Below, piece after piece: positions 57,301 to 64,000 of a DNA stretch of 64,000 nt. The notes beneath the pieces were generated by a model. It made no database searches and was not told the origin of the DNA. It saw only the letters and a program-made list of their open reading frames with translations. A program made the position numbers and the translations under genes. Source of the stretch: Brachionus plicatilis (lineage: Eukaryota > Rotifera > Eurotatoria > Ploima > Brachionidae). The stretch's first letter is position 1. Each line of letters opens with the position of its first letter. The stretch covers positions 1,260,778-1,324,777 of the forward strand of contig QEOQ01000640.1 of NCBI GenBank assembly GCA_010279815.1. The letters are read 5' to 3'.

Positions 57301-58884
57301 GGAGAAACTAAATTGCGACAAGTCACCAGGCGGAGACGGGGTGACACATGTTTAGTAGTAAAAGAGGGTAGTAAAAAGCTGCTCTCAATCGTTGTCAAAA
57401 ACACTCGCTATCATTTTCAGCAAATCATAAAATGAGAGAAACGTACCGGATGAATGGAGGGAAGCGAACTCTTTCCGATTTTACAAGAAAGGTAGTAAAT
57501 TCAAGGCGTCAAATAACCGACCATTTTCCTTGTCATCAGTATATTGTAAATTAATGGAAGGAATAGTTAGAGATTGGATAACAGAACATGTAAACAAGTA
57601 CAGTTTGATCGCTTGTAGACAGCATGGTTTTGTTCAACTTAAGGCTTGTGAAACTAACCTTTTGGAGTGTAAGCATAAGGTGTCGATGAGCGTGGATAAT
57701 AATTAGTGGGTGGATGTACTATACACGGACTTATGATAAGGTTTCAGGAAGCTACTCATCAAATTAAGAGCGCATGGAATATGTAGTGAAATGTTTGACT
57801 GGATTATGGCATTCTTGAGCTATAGAAGTTAAAAGGTGGCTATGAGCGCGTCGGAGTGAAGGTGGAGAAATATAACGAGTGGTGTGCCTCAAGGATCAGT
57901 ATTAGGTCCCTTACTTTTCGTGAAATATATAAATAATTTGCCAGACAATATAGATAATAAAATGGAGATGAACGCTGATGATAGTTAGGTGATTTTAGAG
58001 GGGAATGAAATGTCACAATCAGAATTAAAAGCAGATATAAATGAAATAGATAATTAGTACAAGAAGTGGGCAATGTCCTAACAACAGTGATAAATGCAAA
58101 ATCATGCATTACGGGAAGAAAAACCCAAAAAACAAATATTAGATTCAACATGGAAAAGAAAAAGAATGGTTGCAACAATCAGAGGTTGAGAAAGTTCTCG
58201 GTATTGTGGTTTCAAGTGATGAAAAGCATATATAACAAGTAGAAGCGATGGTAGCTAAAGTTAACACAGTTCTTTAAATAGAATGAGGAAAACGTTCAAA
58301 TTTTTTAATAAAGAGTTATTTAAAAAGCTGTACCCAGTTGTTATGGAATTCTATGACTCGATGTGAAATTAAAAAGGTTGAGTGAATCCAGAAAATGGAT
58401 GGAAAAAGATGGAAAAAGAATTAAGAGGATAAGAGTACGAAGATAGACATAGGGAGCTTGGGTAAACAGACCTGGAAACAAGAAGGAAAAGAGGAGATTT
58501 ATTACTAATATATAAAATAAGGAAAGGGTTTGAGAAGGTAGATTTGGATATCAGAGAGAATGAGGGAGTAAGTGAGGGTACAATCAGGAGACACAATAGC
58601 CAAATAACAAGGGAAAAGCAAGGAGGGACCATGAGGGATAAGTTTTTACTTAACGGAACAGCTACAACCTGGAACCTTTTACAATAGCATTAAGCAGGGA
58701 CTGATACGGGCAATTAGTTTAAGGTCAAAATTGAAAGACACATGAAGTCAGAGACCTGGAGAAGATCTGTTTACAGAATCTGATACTGAGGAACTTAAAC
58801 TTAATGCAACCAAGGTTGCAAGCTGATAAAGTACAGCTTTATGAACTGCACTCACACTTATGTGTTCCAGCTAACACTACTACT
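54360..58884 (+). mobile_element. Near full-length but decayed LINE with (ACT)n tail
   Basis: All LINE parts are recognisable in order, in shifted frames. ORF1-like coiled coil: MTRLTARQEAQAATMIAQAI near 54363, MDQVLDRIKSHGEENDLLIV near 54453, ILKKARELRNM near 54880. Endonuclease start (ISETWFNEL, RKDRSGKRGGGVCVY; 55030-55150) and end (VNDFNYTELD; 56550-56580). Linker: KVLNSYMKSKQKVSERIGSL, DRSEITEILNKQFESVF. Reverse transcriptase from about 57265: LEKLNCDKSPGGDGV, ACRQHGFVQ, SGVPQGSVLGPLLFVKYINN (57878-57940), NADDS. C-terminus FLLNGTATTWNLL near 58645. It ends with ACT repeats at 58869-58884. Many stops are present. A Tc1 fragment sits inside the endonuclease. Minus-strand frames over this stretch are shadows. 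Confidence 0.82.
55790..56380 (+). pseudogene. Second Tc1/mariner transposase fragment, nested in the LINE
   Basis: 55796-56002 encodes a helix-turn-helix start (SDKTGREIAELVGVSQKCVN). 56182-56370 encodes the first DDE block (WTDKVIFSDELNFEIIKGKS, RVFVRRFKNKN) and a degraded GGGSV.WGC segment (RRRLSRYMGWLSYEG). The linker is frameshifted and the C-terminal catalytic residues are absent. It differs from the Tc1 at 52-53.6 kb. Confidence 0.75.
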
Positions 58885-59246
58885 ATTACTGCTAAATCTT
58901 TTTTGTTTGAGTATCTAAAAGTTGAAAAATTTTAATTTTATTTTTGTTTAAAAATTAAGAAATTAAAAATTTGAGAACTTTCTGAGAAGTTGAATTGTTT
59001 AACTCTTTTTTCAAAGCCAGGATTATTATCAAGAAAACGGCTTAGTCAGTATTTGAGTGTATTTAATACTAAATTAATGATTAAGCTTTTATTATTTAAT
59101 TGGATAAAATAAAATATATTGTCAATTTTTTTATTATATCTTTAAAAAATTTAAATTAAATTTATTTATAAACAAGTGATTTTTGATTTTGGTAAATAAA
59201 TTAATTTTTCGCTTAATTTAGGAAATAAACAGAGCGGCTTTTTTTT

Positions 59247-59252
59247 TTTATT
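59247..59252 (-). terminator. Polyadenylation signal of fucosyltransferase copy B
   Basis: AATAAA on the minus strand, 26 nt past the copy B stop codon. Confidence 0.45.
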
Positions 59253-59277
59253 TTCTATATTCTTCACCTATTTAAAA

Positions 59278-62200
59278 CTAAATTAACTGTAATGTTTCAC
59301 TGTCTAACTTAACAGTTTTGCACATATTCGAATGCCAATAGCCATGAATGTCATCAAAAACCTTTTTTTCAATGCCTGTAAATCTTTCCATGTGAAGTTT
59401 GATACACATATCGCAAAACATAGAAAATCGCGATGGCTTAAAATCAAAAGTAACATATTGTTTCCATTCAAAATAAGAATTGTATGCAGTTGAATTTTTG
59501 TCCAAATAAATTAGATAATCAGCTAAATGCTTAGGGCTAGCAAAATTGCTTACATCAATGTAACCAGATTTTGGTATCTGAAAAGAAAATATTTTTTCAA
59601 AAATTTGTTTTAATTTACAGGGTGACTTTGATTTTATGTCCTTATTTTTAAATAATTTATAACTTTATTGATAAAATCTAATTTATGTGTTTTTTCAATT
59701 TTTAAAAAAAATCAAAAATAACTTTTACAAATCCCAAAATTAACGCTAATGTGGCTGAAAGTGAGAATTAATATTCATTCCAAACAGCCAGGGAATTTTC
59801 CCAAATTATTTTTTAAATAAAAAAAATAAAATATTGATAAAATCTTGGCCAAAGTTACATGAAGGTTAGATCGATAGTTAAAATCTTTTTCTCAGTTCAA
59901 TTGTTAACATGAAAAATTTTTGGCTCAAAAATGATTGATAACTTGGTCGAATGGAGGGATTTATTTGTCTTTTAAATATGAAAATTTGGTTTTATTTTAT
60001 TATAAAATAAATTAAGTATTACTGATAATTTCATATAATTTAATGTTAAGATATCTCTAAATTTTTAATTTCTATTTTATGAAATTTTGAATTTATTAAG
60101 TGAAAAAACGAAAATTTTGGTTACATAATTTATTTTTTATGGATGCATTTTTTTCATTTTATGAAGTAACAAAAAATTCATTTAAAAAAGGGTCAGTTAT
60201 GATGTAATAATATTTTTTGTTTAAAATATGCATAGAATTGATCATTTTTTATATCATTAGATTAATTCTTTTTTTTTAGATAGATATTTTGAATTTAATC
60301 GACAATTTTAACTTTTCCTCGAATTTCTATTTATTTTCTTTATTATTTTGACTATGTAACTTTAATTAATGAATTAATAAATAGTCTTATTATTTATAAA
60401 AAGTTCCACTGTGAAAAATTTTAAATAACTGCGGAGAAACCACATATGGTCCCGCTTTTGTGAAGCTTATTACTATTTTTATTATTTTACCTTTCTTAGG
60501 GTTTATATTAAAGAATATTTAACTCTAAAAATTGACCATAAAAAATATAAAAATATAAAAATAAAAAAAACTATGGTTTGAAAACAGCTAAAGATTTAAA
60601 TTTTCGTGATTGTTGTCTTTTCTTTCGTCCTTAAACTTTCCAACATTCAAGTCTTTAGTACTTGAACTAACTATTTAAATTTTTTATTTATTTTTTTTAT
60701 TTTTCTAATTTTTTTAAGGGTCATGTCGACTTTGTGATCAAGTGTTCGCAAAATAATGTGATCATACAGGTCTCATGTCCAGAATGTGATTATATTGATC
60801 ACAAACATATTCATTAAACTAATTAAGACCAAAATTTGATCTCAAAAAAATATTTTTTCTCCTTAAGCGATTTTATAATATTAAATTTATGTTAATATGT
60901 AAAAAAAAAATTTTAAAAAAAATTGCTATTCACTATTGATAACTACAAAAGCTAAAAAATGGATAGTGAAGAATAAAATTTAAAAAAAAATTATGGGTTT
61001 GGTACTTCTACATACGGCATTCAATTGTAATAAAGCAAGTTTAAAAAAATTAGTCAACAAATGAAGCTCAAAAGATTGCAAGTCTGGGTTTTTTGACTTT
61101 CTGAGCGTCGCGATGTTAACTTTTTAACAATTTTTTTTTGCATAAAAAAAGAACTAAATTTGTTTTTAATTAAGCTTGACAGAAAACACTAGCAATTATA
61201 TAAAAAATAAAATTATAAAAAAACGTCTCAAAACCTTCAAAAATTCAGTTTAATTGCATAAATTTACCCATTACCCAGTAAACTGAATTAATTTGGATAT
61301 AAGTAGCAAAGAAGATTCGTTGACGCTAGCTAATTTTTTAAAAAATTATTAATATAAATTTTTTAGTTTAAACACACATTTAATTTTGAAAATAAATTGA
61401 CATTTAATTAATAAATTAATTTTTTTAATTTTTTTTTCACTTTTGTGAGGTCTCAATTTTAAATTGTACTTTTTATTATCTGGTTCATAAAAAAGAAGTC
61501 ACACTGTATTTTAATAAAAAAATCTTCTTACATAATAATCGTAGGGGCCTCCTCCAAAAACAACTGGAATTATATCATATTTTAGAATAACATAAAACTT
61601 CTCAGTTATGTAACCCTTGCACACCGAATTCTCGAATGCAAAGTAGAATTTATACTCAGTTGCTAAAATGTTTTTGCAATCACCAAGTGTCGCATTTTTG
61701 AATTGATTCGGACACTGTTTTCCACATTTTCCAAACACATTCACAGACACATATTTTTGTAGCTCCCTAATCAATTCTAATCTTTTACTTGTTCCACCAC
61801 AATTGCTTATAACTGCTGCAGCAAAATCAGTTTTTCCAGCAAGAAAATCTTTATTTAAATTAAATTTTTCATTTCTTCTCCACTGCATAAGGCTACTCGT
61901 GGTATAAAAAAAAGGAAAGTCTGAATCAACTCTGTACGTTGCCGTTAGATTAAATATTCCATTAAACTTTTTTAAATTGGGGGAATGCACTGGTGATTCA
62001 AAGAGGGTGAATACCCATCGCTGATTTTGATTTCTATCCAAAGGAATACTACTGATTCTATCTCTCATGTGAACAATGACCAAATCTGCCTTATTTATCA
62101 TTGCTTTATCATTGGTTAATTCACATTTAGTCACTGGACACTTTCCATTTATGAATGCCTTTTCTTTTCCAAGTTCAACTCCAAAATCCTTGGATCCAAA

Positions 62201-62548
62201 AAAAGGGGTCCATAATAAAATTGTTTTTATAGTTTCAGTATTTTGTAGACATTCAAAATTTATTGACTTATTTTCTAATAAAGATACTGACTTTGGATAT
62301 TGAGATCCATTTATTGAAACTGTGTAACTGTTATCGTTTGTTAAAAAAATACTGCAGTTTGGCAACGATTCATTAATTGAATTTTGATTGAATGGAACTT
62401 CCTGGTTGTGTTTTTCGACTAAATAGACCGGTTCGAATGAATTAAAATAAAAATTAACCAAGTATAAAATTAAAATAAAGCTTGTCAGAACAAAAAATAA
62501 AAATATTCGTTGAATTTTAGAGTCCCTTTGTTCGAATTGGAATGTCAT
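59278..62548 (-). CDS. Alpha-1,3-fucosyltransferase-like (GT10), copy B
   Basis: Paralogue of copy A with the same predicted Golgi role. Exon 1 is 62548-61532 and exon 2 is 59577-59278; the product is 438 residues. The intron is 1,954 nt with the same phase-0 position and splice sites as copy A (532 nt); the extra length is two blocks at about 59649-60040 and 60238-61243. The cytoplasmic tail and anchor (about 15-36, IFLFFVLTSFILILYLVNFYF) and stem share nothing with copy A. From NESLPNCSIFL to the stop, only about eight residues differ, all mild or surface-like (for example I/M in KAMINKAD, K/N in FNLNKDF, P/Q in KCGKQCP). All catalytic motifs are intact, including FAFENSVCKGYITEKFY. Both copies point the same way, about 8.7 kb apart, with transposons between. 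Confidence 0.9.
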
Positions 62549-62996
62549 TTTTAAAATCTCAATTATTCATCTAAATTAATAAATTTTTATTGATGAATTT
62601 TAGAGTTTTTTGTTTTTTGGACTAGTTTTCAAACTGCTTGATTTATGATAAACACAAAAAATATTTTGTCATAAATATAATTATTTTTACTATTAGAAAC
62701 GTAAAGTTTATCCCGTTTTACCTATAATTTTTTGATTTAAGTACACCTTCATACCTAAATGAAACTATTGCTCACAAATTTGTCCTTTTCTACTACCAAT
62801 TAATTTTTTTCTCAAAGTATTTTTGTTTTTAGCATGCATGAGTCTTTCATCCAGATATTTATTCAATTAAATTTGCGTTTTCATCAAAATTTTATTCAAA
62901 TTTTGCTATAAAAATAATTTAAAAAATAAAAATTGTTATTCTTGATAAAAAAAAAATAAAACTAAAAAAAAAGGTATCATTTACTAAATATAAATT
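62549..62996. other. Short intergenic region between copy B and the last gene
   Basis: AT-rich. It holds the copy B promoter on the minus strand, but no element is recognised. Confidence 0.4.
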
Positions 62997-63002
62997 TTTA
63001 TT
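62997..63002 (-). terminator. Polyadenylation signal of the 63-kb gene
   Basis: AATAAA on the minus strand, 19 nt past the stop codon at 63021-63023. Confidence 0.5.
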
Positions 63003-63020
63003 TTATGTTGCTGAATTTTA

Positions 63021-63689
63021 CTAAACAAAGTATCCGATGTCAGAAAAAGTACTCTGGTCCGAAATGCTGTAGTAATCACTCTCTGAAGACTCACTTTTTT
63101 CGGCACATAGCTCAAGGTCCAGCTCTTGCAGCTTTTTTAATTGATTATTTAAAATAATTTTGTTGTTGAGTATGACGCGTAAATATTTTTCCTTTAATAA
63201 TTGAATATTCAGTGGTACATGACTATTGTCTATAGACTCGTAGAAATGATTTAAATCTTGTTTTTTGGCGCCAACTAAAACTTTTTTTCGAATTATAAAA
63301 CAAGATGACTGATTGAAAAGCTTGATAAATTTGGAGACTCTTTCGTTTGAGTTCATTTTCTTCTCATGTGAGTCAATTTTGAAGTAAAGAAGATAAGTAC
63401 GGCTCAGTTCGGCCAAATTACGGTGTTTAAATTCAAGTTTTTTAAGAACTATTTCTATTAATTGCTGGCCCGTGATCTCTGGGTGATTGGACACGTTTAG
63501 TCTTAGCTGATTGCTTCCCATGCGAACTAAAACACGAACCATTTTTGTGATGGGAAAGAAAACATCGAGTTTATTTATACGCTGGATGGATGTTGCAGTT
63601 TGGCTTGAATTAAAAGCGTTGAGCTTAGCAATGGTGTGATTAAACCTGTTAATTTTTGCCAGTCTACTGACAACTGAAAGTTTATGCAC
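63021..63689 (-). CDS. Small protein with possible Ras-association/ubiquitin-like domain
   Basis: A 222-codon frame. The likelier start is the internal ATG at 63542 (context AAAATGG), giving 173 residues; the 49 residues before it look less protein-like. From that Met: VRVLVRMGSNQLRLNVSNHP, ITGQQLIEIVLKKLEF, RTYLLYFKIDSHEKKMNSNE and SSCFIIRKK. The strand-strand-helix-strand pattern ending in hydrophobic-RRK-like residues recalls RA domains such as those of RASSF-type proteins. A short coiled-coil segment (LLKEKYLRVILNNKIILNN) and an acidic Ser-rich tail follow. The domain assignment is by pattern only and could be wrong. Single exon, with a polyadenylation signal close downstream. Confidence 0.6.
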   Translation of the reverse strand: MHKLSVVSRLAKINRFNHTIAKLNAFNSSQTATSIQRINKLDVFFPITKMVRVLVRMGSNQLRLNVSNHPEITGQQLIEIVLKKLEFKHRNLAELSRTYLLYFKIDSHEKKMNSNERVSKFIKLFNQSSCFIIRKKVLVGAKKQDLNHFYESIDNSHVPLNIQLLKEKYLRVILNNKIILNNQLKKLQELDLELCAEKSESSESDYYSISDQSTFSDIGYFV

Positions 63690-63729
63690 TTGCTATCTAA
63701 TTCAAGAAATATTGATTTACAAATGATCA

Positions 63730-63750
63730 GATTGATTGATTGATTGATTA
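63730..63750. repeat. GATT microsatellite
   Basis: Five tandem GATT units just upstream of the 63-kb gene. Confidence 0.85.
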
Positions 63751-63904
63751 ATTTTTTTATACACTAATTTGGATGATTGATTAATAAACATGAGAAATAA
63801 TTTTTATTTTAATAAATTTTCTATACTAATACTTTTTAATTATTAATCAGAATAATCGAAATTATTTCTGAAAGTAAAATAAACTGTTTTTAACTTTATC
63901 TTTA

Positions 63905-63955
63905 TTTTTTTCTGAAGGAGCTTAAGCTCGGTACAGTAAACAATAAATAAATTTT
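63905..63955 (+). mobile_element. Retroelement 3' end, second copy
   Basis: CTGAAGGAGCTTAAGCTCGG then TACAGT and AATAAATAAAT matches 41500-41562 in inverse orientation. It is the tail of the same repeat family; no coding part is visible before it. Confidence 0.45.
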
Positions 63956-64000
63956 ACAACAAAATTTTAAATAAAGCAATTAAATTTTAATTTCATTTTT

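Noticed and set aside
57840..58632. Minus-strand frames of 112 and 87 codons
   Set aside because: Antisense of the decayed LINE, whose plus-strand motifs are unmistakable.
1..64000. CRISPR array, operon or prokaryotic signals
   Set aside because: No regularly spaced identical repeats; the genes are spliced animal genes.

Overview
The window is eukaryotic and almost certainly from an invertebrate animal. The DNA is extremely AT-rich. Coding exons stand out as GC-richer islands, and most introns are very small (51-64 nt), with a few of 0.5-5.2 kb. The host genes are animal cell-biology genes: cyclin B, a fatty-acid-binding protein, a nuclear lamin, the Paf1-complex subunit RTF1, and two alpha-1,3-fucosyltransferase-like genes. 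The rest is LINEs, Tc1/mariner, hAT-like and piggyBac-like fragments, one LTR-retrotransposon end and many small inverted-repeat elements. A small AT-rich protostome such as a monogonont rotifer would fit, but that is a guess from overall character. No prokaryotic features, tRNA, rRNA or CRISPR array were found.

Layout. 1-3.9 kb: AT-rich DNA with a decayed LINE. 3.9-10.5 kb (-): cyclin B in four exons, with a 5.2-kb third intron that uses a GC donor and carries a mariner-type MITE. 10.8-12.7 kb: a 228-bp segment present twice, the second copy split by a 1.17-kb foldback transposon with an 8-bp target duplication. 14.3-15.2 kb: a LINE whose halves lie in opposite orientation (twin priming). 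17.3-17.8 kb (+): fatty-acid-binding protein. 18-20.5 kb: two hairpin MITEs, a hammerhead-like motif and a LINE ending in (TAC)n. 20.5-27.4 kb: no recognisable gene. 29.0-30.9 kb (+): an intronless lamin lacking a CaaX box. 31.4-34.1 kb: a GC-rich hAT-like MITE, a LINE and a TGATAAC-rich mini-element. 35.8-40.8 kb (-): RTF1 in three exons, with a 3.0-kb first intron full of piggyBac-like ends.

41.5-47.6 kb is a transposon graveyard: a LINE 3' end, a foldback element with 16-bp tandem arms, the end of an LTR element, half a hAT element fused to a LINE, and two related LINEs. 48.8-50.6 kb (-) and 59.3-62.5 kb (-) are paired fucosyltransferase genes. They are nearly identical over the catalytic region and intron but have unrelated membrane anchors. 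Between them lie a Tc1 pseudogene split by a foldback element (52-53.6 kb) and a 4.5-kb decayed LINE (54.4-58.9 kb) that itself holds a second Tc1 fragment. 63.0-63.7 kb (-): a small gene with a possible Ras-association-like domain.

The genes form no operon and share no pathway. Cyclin B (mitotic CDK activation), lamin (nuclear envelope, itself a mitotic CDK target) and RTF1 (transcription elongation) are nuclear housekeeping genes. The fucosyltransferases act in the Golgi. The strongest leads are the catalytic-tract homogenisation with anchor swap in the fucosyltransferases, the CaaX-less intronless lamin, the GC-AG giant intron of cyclin B, and the insertions whose empty sites can be read directly.
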